Positions 24,749-36,112 of a stretch of DNA of 64,000 bases are shown here, one piece after another. The position numbers were made by a program, and so were the translations under genes. The notes under the pieces are model-generated. The model was given only the letters and a program-made list of their open reading frames with translations, searched no databases and was not told where the DNA came from. Source of the DNA: Ziziphus jujuba (taxonomy: Eukaryota > Streptophyta > Magnoliopsida > Rosales > Rhamnaceae); NCBI RefSeq assembly GCF_031755915.1, contig NC_083386.1:5335501-5399500 (forward strand), read 5' to 3'. The first letter of the stretch is position 1, and every line of letters begins with the position of its first letter.

Positions 24749-24905
24749 CTGACGTCATCGATGACATCAGCAAAACGACAAGTGGTCCGTTCCACACACA
24801 AAAAAATGACACGTTGTTTATAATTAACAACGTGTCATCTTCATAGGATGATGTGTCGTCTGGATAGCCGACCGAATGACATGTCATTCGTAACATACGA
24901 CACGT
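24749..24905. promoter_or_regulatory. Cluster of palindromes with ACGT cores upstream of the Ulp1 gene
   Basis: Within 160 bp lie TGACGTCA (24,750-24,757), a hairpin with 13-bp perfect arms (24,806-24,818 and 24,826-24,838, ATGACACGTTGTT), a perfect 18-bp palindrome CGAATGACATGTCATTCG (24,873-24,890) and GACACGTCG (about 24,900). ACGT cores are classic plant bZIP sites. The cluster is about 430-590 bp upstream of the Ulp1 start codon at 24,317. It may be its promoter or the subterminal repeat zone of the same transposon. Function is inferred only. Confidence 0.5.
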
Positions 24906-25079
24906 CGTTCGCTTCTCCTTCAACCTCCAGCCGATCGACCCGAACCCGCCTGAACCGGGTCTCGTACCCCAAATTACGACCCAGAATTTTCTCCCACCTC
25001 CGGCCACCGTTTCAGGCCAAACCGATCCCATTTTTTTCGTCTCTTCATTTCCTACTGATACCCAGTGTTAATCTATCCT

Positions 25080-27065
25080 AAAACTTATTTTAATAACTTC
25101 CATATAAAAATCTTAATCTAACATAAATTTCAAACTTTTAAGCTGTTTTAAACATCAATAAAGCGATTCACACTCCTTAACATATCACATTGTACTCAAG
25201 AAATGTTATATATTTTTAAAATTCCAAGTATTTGATGTAAATATGAAATCCACAATATATATACATACACACAGCAATAAACAAAAAAAAAAATTACTTG
25301 ATGATGCTTATAAGTTGATGAAAAAATAGAAAAAAAGTGGGTTGTTGTTTTTTAGTTGAAAAGTTAAAAAGGATTTTTCGTGGTGTGGGATATGGTGTGG
25401 GATGGGGTGAAATAAGGGTTTTTCGTGGAAATAGATTGAAATTTAATGTAAAAGGATATGGATGTCTTTTGAAATTGTTTTAAGGTTATAATTGATATTA
25501 AAGGGTAGAAGAAAAAAAAAATGAAAGAGGAGGGGTATATTTTGTTAATGCCCTGCCAAAAAAAGTAAAGGGCCAAATTCCCCTTTATTTATTTATTGTG
25601 TTTGGTGAATAATAACATGGGCTTTATTGAAACAATCGTAAGGGTCCGTCGTTCGTATGTACATGCAAAATATGGGCCTAATAGCAATCACTTATATGGC
25701 CATGCAAAATAAAATAAATAATCAAATCATAAAGATATATTCCCAACCCACCAAAAAACCCAAAAAAAAAAAAAATCACAAAGATAAATTAAACGTGGAA
25801 AATTGTTATAAATGATCAAATTAAACGTATAGTTAAAAAATTAACCAATTTTCAGCAACAGAAAAATCCTAAACAACCCTAATATAATAATAATAATAAA
25901 ACAAGTATTACCACTTTTGAAGTATTATTTTCAAACTCACTTTTTTATAGACCAAATATACATTTATAAAGATATTCACCAAAAATATTACATATAAATA
26001 CAAATAATTAGTTTCTATAAAACAAAAAAGACAAATAATTCTGAGTGCACATTTTGGCAGCGGAGAAAGAATCTATGGACTAGATCAAGAGCAATGAAGT
26101 AATGTCTAGAAAAGATTTACTGACATTGAAAAGTGTTTGTGTATTTTGGGATCAAATTAAGCATTTTGTACAAATATATCTTATATTCTCTTTGAAGACA
26201 AAGATCTTCTTCAAAATATTTTTCCTACTCAATAGTCTGAATCAAATAAAATCTCTTGCAAAGTTCTAGAAATTCTATTATAACCATCCATCCATGATGT
26301 GCTTTTAACTCAACTTTTGGGGGTAAAAATACAATGGAACTTTGCATTGCTTACTTCAGAAACAAAATTTGGCCCACATGTCACCAAATTTATATTGTAT
26401 AGATAAAATAAAATCTTGTTAAAACTTGAAAAAATCTCATTTGAGGCATGAAAATAATCTCTTTCTGATCGATAATTTGCTTTCAAGTTCATTACCATCA
26501 GAGGTTATTGTGGATGTCAATTTCAATTTCATGACCATCCGAAGCAAAAACACCCTTTTTTTCCTATTTATATTTCATTTTCGTTTTCTCTGTATTCTTC
26601 TTTTTCTTCTTGGTTTGAAAAGCACCAAGCTTGAATCTGTACAAACAGTACTTGCGGTAGCCTTTGCCCAAGCCAATCAACTCGGGTTACTTACCCCTTG
26701 ATACAACTTATCCGCAAGTCTCTAGCTTTCAACGCAAATGGAAAACCAGTTTTCTCAGAGAAAAATTAAGGAATACCAAAATTAGTAAGTGTTTGTTTTT
26801 TGCAATGAAAATCAAGAGGGGTGCTAATTCTCAAGTTCTAGGTTCCTTTTCTCTTTCGAGATTCTATATCAGAACCGGAGCAAAAACACACCAGAACATG
26901 AGAGAGCTGCTACGTAGCAATATCATCCATGATGCATTTTAACACCGCAGACTTTTGGTAAATACAAACAGACTTTGCATTGCTTAATTAGAGACAAAGT
27001 TCATCGACATGTTCTCCAAACTAATATTCAGCATAAGAGAACAAAATCTTGACTAAACAAGGAAA

Positions 27066-27104
<39 letters not shown>

Positions 27105-27341
27105 CATTTGAGAAAGTGAACATCTCTTCCTGGAGAAAGTAATATTATGCTTTCAATTTCATAATCACATGAGGTTTGTGTGGATTCACATTTCTAAGAG
27201 GCTGCACAAGAAACTAAATTTTGCCTCTCCAACGTTTATATACATATATATATATATATATATTGTCATTTTGCCACATAACTTGCAAAACAAGTTTTGT
27301 AAGCAACTTGGTGCCTTTAGCATTATTGGTTCTCAATATAG
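25080..27341. other. AT-rich intergenic region with a diverged duplication
   Basis: No gene recognised. The segment about 26,285-26,525 resembles about 26,925-27,190: both run from a TGATG(T/C)..TTTTAAC start through CTTTGCATTGCTTA, a CTTGTT/CTTGAC..AAAC run, TCATTTGAG and GCTTTCAA to a TGTGGAT end. The second copy holds a long TA tract (27,070-27,104). Divergence is high. The stretch ends at the CTGAC target site of Copia D. Confidence 0.5.
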
Positions 27342-27346
27342 CTGAC

Positions 27347-27959
27347 TGTTGGAAAATCAGAAAGCAAAACTGGAAAAACTAAGTCACACAAACAACAACA
27401 AGATTTAGCGAGGTTCGGCCGAGATTGCCTACATCCTCGTTGCTCCGGTGAGAGCTTCTGGTATTTTATTGAACAGCAGCTGTCTAGGAAACAATTATAA
27501 AACTCAAACTATGGAAACACTTAGATATTCACAACCCAAAGCCCCTGTTACACCCTTTACACTCTATGTTCTTTACCAAACTCACAAAGAACTCACAAAG
27601 AATATCAGTTACACAAAGAAGAACATGAGGGAATGAAAAAGAGTCTTGGAGCTTTCCCGCCTTCTGCAATTTTCTGGAAATTTCATGTTTTTTTACTCTC
27701 TGTCACGTTGTGAAGAAGAAAGCTATATAAATATAACAAGTGTTGCTCAAAATGACATCACTTCTACTTAAGATGTGAGGCAAAGTGACCATTTTGCCAT
27801 TCTTTACTTCCAAAATAATGAAGTGCACCGTTTTGACCTCCTGAAGCTTCAAAACACTCAAAACAGATTCTGCACCAGATTTTGCACCAGTTTCCTCACC
27901 AATTTCTACAGCACATTACAGCAGCAATATAAGATAAATTTGAGGATTAAATAATCACA
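27347..27959 (-). repeat. 3' LTR of Copia D
   Basis: 613 bp, ending ATCACA on the plus strand next to the purine tract. It differs from the 5' LTR (32,106-32,695) by scattered substitutions such as GCGAGGTTCGGCCGA versus GCAAGGTTCGGCCAA, and by an 11-bp tandem duplication near 27,587-27,600. The C/T differences at CpG positions fit methylation-driven decay. Confidence 0.93.
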
Positions 27960-28032
27960 TATCTCCACCTAATCCTCAAATTCAATTCAACAGAAGCTCA
28001 TCACCATCCCAGTAAAAATAGCCATCACCAAA

Positions 28033-31000
28033 TCAACCTGCTCCAACTTGGAGCAGATTCTTGCAAGTATTAAACTTGCTAACAGTTAGCACCTTTGTAC
28101 TCATATCAGAAGGATTGAGCTCAGTAGGGATTTTTTTCAACTTAATCACCTGTTGAGTTGTCATATCTCGGATAAAGTGATACCTGACCTGAATATGCTT
28201 AGATCTTTCATGAAACACTGGATTTTTACACAATTGGATTGCACTTTGACTGTTTGAATATAAAACGACCTCCTAATTAAGTGCTTTAAGTTCTGTTAAT
28301 AGACCCTTAAGCCAAATGGCTTCTTTTGCAGCCTCTGTTGCTGCCATATACTTAGATTCAGTTGTCAATAAAGCCACCACATGTTGCAGCTGAGACTTCC
28401 AACTTATACAATTTCCACCCAAAGTGAACACATAAGAAGACATAGATCTCCTTCTGTCCCTATCACCAGCATAGTCAGAATCCACATACCCAATTAGTTC
28501 AACTTCACTTGAATTTCCTTTATAAGACAATCCTTCACTAATTGAGTGCTTCAAATATCGTAGAAGCCATTTCATCGCCTCCCAATGATCTCGGCCAGGA
28601 TTAGCCATGTGTCTACTCAAGACACTAATGGCATGAGCTAAATCTGGCCTAGTACAGATCATCATATACATCACAGATCCCACAGCATTTGAATATGGTA
28701 CAGCCACCATATCTTCCTTCTCTTGCTCTGTAGCTGGACATTGCTCACTAGACAGCTTGAAATGTCCACCAAGTGGAACATTAGCTAGTTTTGCACCTTC
28801 CATTGAAAATCTGGACACCACTTTCTGAATGTATGAAGATTGCAACAGCTTCATCTCATATCTTGATCTATTTCTCACAATGTCTATTCCCAAAATCTTC
28901 TTGGCTTGTCCAAGGTCCTTCATATCAAAATCAGACTTGAGTAAATTCTTCACAAAGAGTATAACTTTACCATTTGGACCTGTTAATAGCATATCATCTA
29001 CATACAACAGAAGATACACAGCTTTATCGGTCATAGGATTTTTAAAATGTAAGCAACCGTCAAAATTGCTTCTCACAAAACCAGCATCCACCATAAAAGA
29101 ATCAAATCTTTTATACCACTGTCTTGGTGATTGCTTAAGACCATAAAGTGATTTCTTAAGCAAACACACATGATCTCCACCTTTTTTCTTAATCTCAAAA
29201 CCTTTGAGCTGCCTCATGTATATTGTTTCTTCTAATTCTTCATGAAGAAATGTGGTCTTGACATCCATCTGTTCTAACTCCCAATCAAACTGAGTCACCA
29301 AGGCCAACATGACCCTAATGGTTGTGTAGTTAACCACCGGTGGGAAGATTTCCTTGTAATCTATGCCTTCCACTTGAGTGAACCCCTTAGCCACTAATCT
29401 AGCTTTAAACCTCACTGGTTCAGACTTTGACATTCCTTCCTTGACTTTGTACATCCATTTGCAATCTACAATTTTCTGGTTTGCAGGTGCTGGTACCAAC
29501 TTCAAAGTCTCATTTTTACGTAAAGATTCCATTTCTTCAACCATAGCTTCTTTCCATTTTGCAGCTTCCTTTGATTTCACAGCTACCAAATAACTTCTTG
29601 GCTCATTATCTGTAAGATCTTGAAATGCCACTAAGGCATAGGTTGTAAAATCTACATAGCTGTACTTCCTATTGGGCTTCACTTGCCTCTTTGCTCTATC
29701 TCTGGTTAACAAGTATCATGGCGAATCTATGTTTGTGTGTCTTGAATTTGAGGATTGCTGGTTTGCTTGATCATCTTCTGAATCCACATCTGATTGGGCA
29801 GGGGTATGCTTTTCAAGTTCATCAACTCCTCCAGATTCAACAGCAGCCTCAAGTGATACCTTACCACTTAGATTTCCATCGTCTTGCTTTTCCATCTCAG
29901 GAAATAAATCAAAACTCCTAGTTTCCAGCTGGTTACTAGTCTTATTACCTGCACTGTTAGTAACTTTACATGGCATAGAATTTTCATCAAAAATAACATC
30001 TCTACTTATAATGACTTTATAACCTTGACTTCCTTTATCCCAAAGTCTATAGCCCTTAACACCTAAAGAATAACCTAAGAAAACACATTTTATGCTCCTA
30101 GGCTCTAATTTACCTTCAGATTGATGGACATAAGCAATGCAGCCAAAGACTCTTAGCTTGCTGTAATCCGGTTTCTTACTAAGCCACACATGTTCAGGAG
30201 TCTTAAAGTTCAAAACAGTAGATGGTGACAAATTTATCAAATGCATAGCTGTCATAACAGCCTCACCCCAAAACAATTTAGGCAAACCAGAAGAAATAAG
30301 CATATATCTCACCTTATCAAGCAAAGTCATATTCATCCTTTCAGCTACACCATTTTGCTGTGGTGTGTACTTAACAGTTCTATGTCTTAGTATACCATGA
30401 GACTTACAAAAAATATCAAATTCTTTATTACAAAACTCAAGGCCATTGTCTGTTCTCAAAGTTTTAACAGATTTACTGGTTTGGTTTTCAACAAGTAATT
30501 TCCATTCTTTAAACTTAGTAAAAACTTTATCTTACATTTTCAACAAATAAACCCAAACTTTTATAGAAAAATAATCAATTATAGACAAAAAATACCTATT
30601 TCCACTTTGTGTTTGCACCTTAGCAGGACCCCACAAATCAGCATGAATATACTCTAATACAGATCTAGCTCTATGTATGCTCAAATTAAAACTAAGTCTA
30701 TGTTGTTTTCCCAAAATACAGGTTTCACATGACTCCAAATTGCTGATTATGTCTTTGTTAAACACATTTTGTTTATTCAAATAATATAGGCCTTTTTCAC
30801 TTATGTGACCTAACCTTTTGTGCCACAAAGCAGTCTTGTCCATAACTTGTGAACTAACTGAAGCATTACTAGAATTAACTATTGTTTTACCAAGCAAAAC
30901 ATACAAGCCATTCTTTTTTACACCTTTCATTACAATAAGAGAGCCCTTAGTCACTTTCATAGTACCATTTTCAGTTTTACACGATAAACCCGACTCATCT

Positions 31001-32067
31001 AACATTCCAAGGGAAATTAAGTTTCTCTTCAAATCAGGGACATGTCTTACTGAAGTAAGGGTCTTAACAGTACCATCTAATAGCTGTAGTTGTACATTTC
31101 CAATGCCAACTACTTGACATGACCGGTTGTTTCCTAAAAGGACTTGACCACCCTCACATTTAGAATAAGAATGGAAACAACTTAAATCAGGACACATATG
31201 AAAGGAACAACCTGAATCTAACACCCATTCAGATTTGTCTTGGCTGGAAGACACAACCAGGACCTTTGTAGGCTCCAAACCATTGTAAGCCACTGGCAAG
31301 TCACCAGTTACTTGGCCTTTCTCTTTTTCATCTTTCTTTTTCTTAAAACAATTCTTAATGAAATGGCCCCTTCTCTAGCAGTAGTAACACTTTCTGCCTG
31401 GAGTCCTAGACTTAAATCTAAAACTCTCTCTAAATTTGCTCCTATGGTCACCATGACCCCAAGTTCGTGTGGTGTTTCTACCTCTCACTGTAAGACCTTC
31501 CCCTTTGGATTCAGATTTCAATTCTAAATCTTGGGACCTGAGGGGACTCGCTACTGTTTCTAAGAACAAAGAGTCTCTGCCATACTTAATGGCATTCTTC
31601 ACTTCTCTATAAGTCTCAAGCAAGGAGTTTAATAATATCACAGCATGAATGTCATCATCAAAAACAACATTACAGTTTGCAAGACTCAATATTAAGCGAT
31701 TAAAAGAATCAAGGTTAGCATCTAAGTCCTTAGTGGTATCCATTTTGAAACCAAAAAATTGTTCTAATAAAAAAATTCTGTCAGGTAAAGATCTCACTAA
31801 GTAAAGCTGTTCCAGTTTCTGCCACATCTTTGAAGTAGTACTCACATCATCTACCTGCCTCAACACATTGTCAGAAAGATGAAGGATGATAGTACTCATT
31901 GCAATTTCATCAATTTCAAGCTTCTTTTCTTCGGTGACATCTGCTGCATATGATCCATCGATTGCCCTTACCACCTTCATCTGGACCAGGACAGCCCTCA
32001 TCTTCTTGCGCTAGAGCAAGAAGTCTCCTTTGCCATTGAAAACCTCAATCTCCACTTTCATAGACAT
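28033..32067 (-). pseudogene. Copia D gag-pol, one continuous frame with five stop codons
   Basis: The frame starts at ATG 32,067 (MSMKVEIEVFNGKGDF) and runs to the natural TGA at 28,033-28,035, 1,345 codons, with no frameshift. Order: gag (32,067 to about 31,300) with a CCHC knuckle starting CYYC; protease (DSGCSFHM near 31,220); integrase with an HHCC finger (WHKRLGH..CETC..GK) and the DDE residues in HADLWGP, RTDNGLEF and NGVAERMN; reverse transcriptase (LYVDDMLL near 29,000; KKSLYGLKQSPRQW); RNase H (YVDSDYAGD; TTESKYMAA). Stops: TAG 32,011-32,013 (at the expected Trp), TAG 31,375-31,377 in the zinc knuckle, TAA 30,532-30,534, TGA 29,716-29,718 and TAG 28,273-28,275. All fit single-base changes, several of C-to-T type. 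The lineage looks Tork/Tnt1-like. Not functional as read, but could be mobilised or transcribed. Confidence 0.94.
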
Positions 32068-32105
32068 CCGAAAAAATTGTGGAGACCCAATTGCTTTGAT
32101 ACCAC

Positions 32106-32695
32106 TGTTGGAAAATCAGAAAGCAAAACTGGAAAAACTAAGTCACACAAACAACAACAAGATTTAGCAAGGTTCGGCCAAGATTGCCTATGTCCTCGTT
32201 GCTCCGGTGAGAGCTTCTGGTATTTTATTCAACAGTTGCTATCTAGGAAACAATTACAGAACTTAAACTATGGAAACACTCAGATATTCACAACCCAAAG
32301 GCCCTGTTACACCCTTTACACTCTATGTTCTTTACCAAACTCACAAAGAATATCAGTTACACAAAGAAGAACACGAGGGAATGAAAAAGAGTCTCGGAGC
32401 TTTCCCGCCTTCTGCAATTTTCTAGAAATTTCATGTTTTTTTACTCTCTGTCACGTTGTGAAGAAGAAAGCTATATAAATATAACAAGTGTTGCTCAAAA
32501 CGAAATCACTTCTACTTAAGATGTGAGGCAAAGTGACCATTTTGCCATTCTTTACTTCCAAAATAATGAAGTGCACCGTTTTGACCTCCTGAAGCTTCAA
32601 AACACTCAAAACAGATTTTGCACCAGTTTCCGCACTAGTTTCTACAGCACATTACAGCAGCAATATAAGATAAATTTGAGGATTAAATCATCACA
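32106..32695 (-). repeat. 5' LTR of Copia D
   Basis: 590 bp. On the minus strand it starts TGTGATG and ends CCAACA, followed by one base and the primer-binding site. It contains a TATA-like motif at 32,472-32,480 and a conserved GCGAGGTTCGGCC-like block. It abuts the right CTGAC duplication at 32,696-32,700. Confidence 0.93.
32472..32480 (-). promoter_or_regulatory. TATA-like box in the 5' LTR of Copia D
   Basis: The minus strand reads ATTTATATAGC, a good plant TATA box, in the 5' LTR upstream of gag-pol. The 3' LTR carries the same motif near 27,731-27,741. Promoter activity is inferred from position and motif only. Confidence 0.5.
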
Positions 32696-32700
32696 CTGAC

Positions 32701-33686
32701 TTTACTGTGTCCCAATTGGAGATGTTAGCAGTACCCTTGTTCACCGTCTTTATAGAGGCAACCTGCTTATATGACAAACATATTTGAGAATTATATGCTG
32801 ACTTAGGGGAAACAAAACAAAGTTACTAGTCTAATACAGATTGATGGATGGACTGAATTATATATATATATATATATCACCTCAGGGAAAATCTCTAGAT
32901 ATTTAGTTACAAGAGTCCAATTACTTACCTCTACCTTAGTGCTTTTACTTTTACTTTTCCAATAGGGTAAGCAAATGTAGTTGATATTACCCATGAAACA
33001 CTCATTCTTCCTCTGTTTTCAATTGTTCAATTCAAGACTCACATCCCATTCTTTTTGATCAACATCACCAGCCTGACAAAAAGAAGTGGTTATTTATCCC
33101 CACTGGATCATAAAAACATATCAAAGAGAAATTCTCTTAATTTTACAAAGATAGAATAACATAATCTGTAAAAGCAACTATTATTTTATTTTAAGCACCA
33201 GACAATTGAACTTCCTTGTAAGCTTACAATTTTAAGCTCAGTGCACAAGTTTTGATACACATGCAAAGTGTTAAATGAAAGCATTTATAATATGATAATT
33301 ATATGTGAAGATCTTCAAGTATAATCCCCAGTTCTAAACAATATCTTCTCGTATTCTCCACAAAAAAGACCAAAAAACTATAGAAATTTTTTGCACCAAA
33401 AAAAAAAAAAAATCTGGAAATTCTATTTGCAAATAATAAAATCTGGGATTAAAAGTTTGTAATAACTTAATAAAAGGTTGTATAAAATGAAGTAATAATT
33501 GAATTGTGAGATTCAACAACCTTAAAAACTTGGAGAATGAATTTTACACCTTTTCATGTGAAGAGTTGTTGTAATGCAGTACCAAGATGGATCTTCCAGA
33601 GATTTGGTGATGGTATTAAGATCCATGGTGGTATTGATATCATTGATCTCATTGTAATTTTCAGTTTTTCACCTTCTATGTATAAC
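32701..33686. other. Non-coding or unresolved region between Copia D and the CNL LRR fragment
   Basis: It contains a TA tract (32,859-32,878). There is a possible minus-strand exon at about 33,073-32,930, with a donor-like GAG/GTAAGTAA end and a CAG acceptor-like start. It could be the far 3' part of the CNL pseudogene, but I could not match it to a family. The remainder is AT-rich with nothing recognised. Confidence 0.35.
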
Positions 33687-34864
33687 TTATTCATCTTTGG
33701 GGTGCTTAATGGTACCATGTTCAGAGAAACTTTGCAACTCAAAGCACCCACTTACAACTAAATTTTCCAAAGATGGAAATCCTATTATATGATTCCTCGA
33801 ATAGAAATTTGTGAGGCTTGGTAAACTGTCAATTTCCAAAGTTTTCAACACACTAAAAAAAATTTCACCACCTTCTGTATTGCCTGCTCTGCTTCCACTA
33901 TCTGCAATTATTTCTGCCATTTTTTTGCATTCGCTTATCCTCATTTCTCTCAGCTTTGTCATACTTTTGGCTGTTTGGGAAGATAGTAAGTGTAGTATTC
34001 CATGGCAATGTGACACTCTCAAATCTGTCATATTTTGGAAAATATCGAGGATGGTACTAAGTCTATAACATGCCACATCCCAAGACTTCTAAATCTGTCA
34101 AATCTTGAAAGACTACTGTCGGTGGCTGATTCAAGCTCTCTCTATCAAGTGCATCCAGTTTGTAAGTTGGTGTAGTTCTAATATGCTCAAATGTGCAAAC
34201 TCTCCTGCTCAACTTGTTGGTATGCAAGGTGCTACACCATGAATGAGAAAAATTTAAACAGTGAAGTTTAATATCTAACTTCTTTAGCTCTCCAGCTATA
34301 GCTGTGTCTTTCAGCTTAAAAGGCATAAACACAAAGCGCCAAGGTTTTGCAGCCCACATAAAGAAGAAGATTATACCCTTGGACAGTAAAGGAAATTGGA
34401 ACCTGGCCCATCATATCAACACCCTCAGCTGTTACGTTTTTTCAAAAAAATGATTTGGGAAAATCTTGGAGACATAATTCTTCCTTCTAAAAATGAATAA
34501 GTTGAAGCTGTGTATATTCTGACACTTCATAGGTTAACTCATCCAGATATCCATTACGTAGCGAATTTGCTTTCAAGTCTTCAAATTTCTTCTCCCTCAG
34601 AAACTCTGCTACCTCATCAGCATCTGTAAAACAATGCATGTTATGGCTTTCCTTTGCAATTGATTTAGCAACATCAAGAATAACATTGTGCATCTTAACT
34701 GTACTAGAATGCTTGACATCAAACAGTAAACAATGATCTTTTAGTTCATGTACTCTGTCTTGCATCTTGCAATGTATATACATCTTTAAAAATGTCCATT
34801 TGGCCAATGACATATCTCATCAAATACTCCATTTGTACGCTACCATCTTCGTCTGAAGGATCAA
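33687..34864 (-). pseudogene. CNL resistance pseudogene, part 3: winged-helix/ARC2 to LRR
   Basis: Intact CNL proteins of this group (RPS2/At4g27190-like) are intracellular immune receptors. On the minus strand the segment opens with SDEDGSVQMEYLMRYVIG (34,864 on), matching the post-LFPED part of the winged-helix region. MQDRVHELKDHCLLFD and VKMHNVILDVAKSIA (about 34,760-34,650) are the hallmark MHD-type region, here reading MHN in place of MHD. LRR sequence follows: LKDTAIAGELKKLDI (about 34,310-34,265), then the long repeats DLRVSHCHGILHLLSS, KLREMRISECKKMAEII and LKTLEIDSLPSLTNFYSRN (34,040-33,780). Stops and frameshifts separate the blocks near 34,487, 34,360 and 34,070, and several LRRs normally between them are missing. 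It continues part 2 (37,865-38,320) across inserted repeats. Confidence 0.88.
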
Positions 34865-35015
34865 TATTGACCTAGAAAGCTCTAGAATTAACTAGTATAT
34901 TTGATATACTTGGTTGGCAAGTAAAGCATTGGAAATTGGGAAGAAAATATATAGGATTGCAATGTGGAGCACAGTCATAGTTGAAGTATCCAGAAGCTTT
35001 TGGAGTCGGTTTATA

Positions 35016-35426
35016 AGAGCACCCTAATGGACACTTTATATGTCTCATGCTCTTTATTTTAAAGAGACAGTATTTAAGAAAGAACTCTCAATGGACTCTG
35101 TATTTTAACTTTTTGATATAAAGAGTTGGTTTGGCTCTCCAAATGTAAAGAGCTAAAAACCACTCCTTATTTCAATAGTATATAATTTAATTGAATGTAA
35201 CACATTTTCCTATGCCAATATTATGATATTTAAGAGGTAGGTACCTCATATAAAATAAAGGGGTTACAAGTAAAACAATAAATGTTTATAGGAAAAATAA
35301 AAATAAAAAGATTAAATAGAGAGTTTTGTTGGAGAGCATTTTCAAATCTTACTAGTTATTTTAAAAGATGATCTTTATTATAGATAATATACTATTTTAC
35401 CTTAAAAAGTTCCTTGAGGATGCTCT
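35016..35426. mobile_element. MITE-like element inside the CNL pseudogene
   Basis: The ends are imperfect terminal inverted repeats: AGAGCACCCTAATGGA at 35,016 and, on the other strand, AGAGCATCCTCAAGGA ending at 35,426 (13 of 16 matching). The inside is AT-rich and non-coding. The AGAGCATCC(T/A)CAATGGA-type terminus is typical of plant MITEs. A clear target duplication could not be fixed, so the superfamily is left open. Confidence 0.6.
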
Positions 35427-35520
35427 AACTAACTTTGTACAAACTATAAAAGGGGAAGGTTGGCTTCAATGTGAGACGAGCCACTCAAGTGAGTGAAGTA
35501 GGCTCCTAGAAATATAGTGC

Positions 35521-36112
35521 TGTAACAGCCCAGTCCACCCACATGTGAATATTGTCCGATTTGGCATTGAGGAATCCTTTTACAACCCAACCCTGACAGG
35601 TTTAAAATGCATCCTAATGGTTAGAGGTCTCACCCTTCACCTGCTAGTCCCACTGGCCCGGGCCTCCCAGGCCCAATCAGGATATTGTCCGCTTTGAAAG
35701 CTAGATTGTGAGCCCAATCCTATCCTTTACGGTTTTACTTTTCCTCATGGGAATGCGTCCACAAGGGAAAGGTATCCATAGCCTTATAGAGCATGCTTCG
35801 TTCCCCTTTTCAACGTCCCCCTTGGGGCCCAACGTCCTCGCTGGCACATCGATCCGGGTCTGGCTTTGATACCAACTGTAATAGCCCAGTCCACCCGCAT
35901 GTGAATATTGTTCGCGTTGGCACTGAGGAATCCTTTTACAACCCAGCCCTCACTGGTTAAAATGCGTCCTAATGGTTAGGGGTCCCACTCCTCACCTGCC
36001 AGTCCCACTGACCCAAGCCTCCCAGCCCCAATCAGGATATTGTCTGCTTTAGAAGCTAGGTGGTGAGCCCAATCCTACCCCTTACGGTTTTACTTTCCCT
36101 CATGGGAACGCA
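35521..36112 (-). mobile_element. TRIM-like element, longer-LTR subfamily, right LTR truncated
   Basis: Two direct copies start at 35,521 (TGTAACAGCCCAGTCCACCC) and 35,877 (TGTAATAGCCCAG). Between them is a short internal segment with CCCCCTTGGGGCCC, CTCGCTGGCACA and TTTGATACCA (35,865-35,874), the complement of a tRNA-Met primer-binding site. The element therefore lies on the minus strand. The first copy lacks the usual GATGTGGGACTTCACA end. The second stops at about 36,112 where chromovirus LTR sequence starts. Each LTR has an extra block (CCTAATGGTTAGGGGTC ... GTGAGCCCAATCC) not found in the 166-bp copies at 49,281. Confidence 0.75.

Larger units (their letters stand above)
27347..32695 (-). 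mobile_element. Near-complete Tork-like Copia element D, TSD CTGAC
   Basis: The element is 5,349 bp with LTRs at 27,347-27,959 (3') and 32,106-32,695 (5'), both starting TGTTGGAAAATCAG on the plus strand. It is flanked by a perfect 5-bp duplication CTGAC (27,342-27,346 and 32,696-32,700). The tRNA-Met-type primer-binding site is at about 32,092-32,104. On the minus strand a purine-rich tract (TTAGGTGGAGATA, about 27,960-27,972) precedes the 3' LTR. The internal region holds one gag-pol frame in Copia order. The LTRs differ by a small percentage of bases plus an 11-bp duplication (CTCACAAAGAA) in the 3' LTR, so insertion is fairly recent. The element has no nested insertions. Confidence 0.96.

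Noticed and set aside
24693..25031. 112-codon minus-strand open frame upstream of the Ulp1 gene
   Set aside because: Contains the palindrome cluster and shows no domain; more likely promoter DNA.
28829..29146. 105-codon plus-strand frame within Copia D (and others at 30,818 and 31,240)
   Set aside because: Antisense shadows of the gag-pol frame.
27347..32695. Endogenous pararetrovirus (caulimovirid) origin
   Set aside because: LTRs, primer site, target duplication and integrase-before-RT order identify a Copia element.
35521..36112. Cassandra-type TRIM
   Set aside because: No 5S rRNA-like promoter segment could be found in the LTR, so the Cassandra label is not supported.
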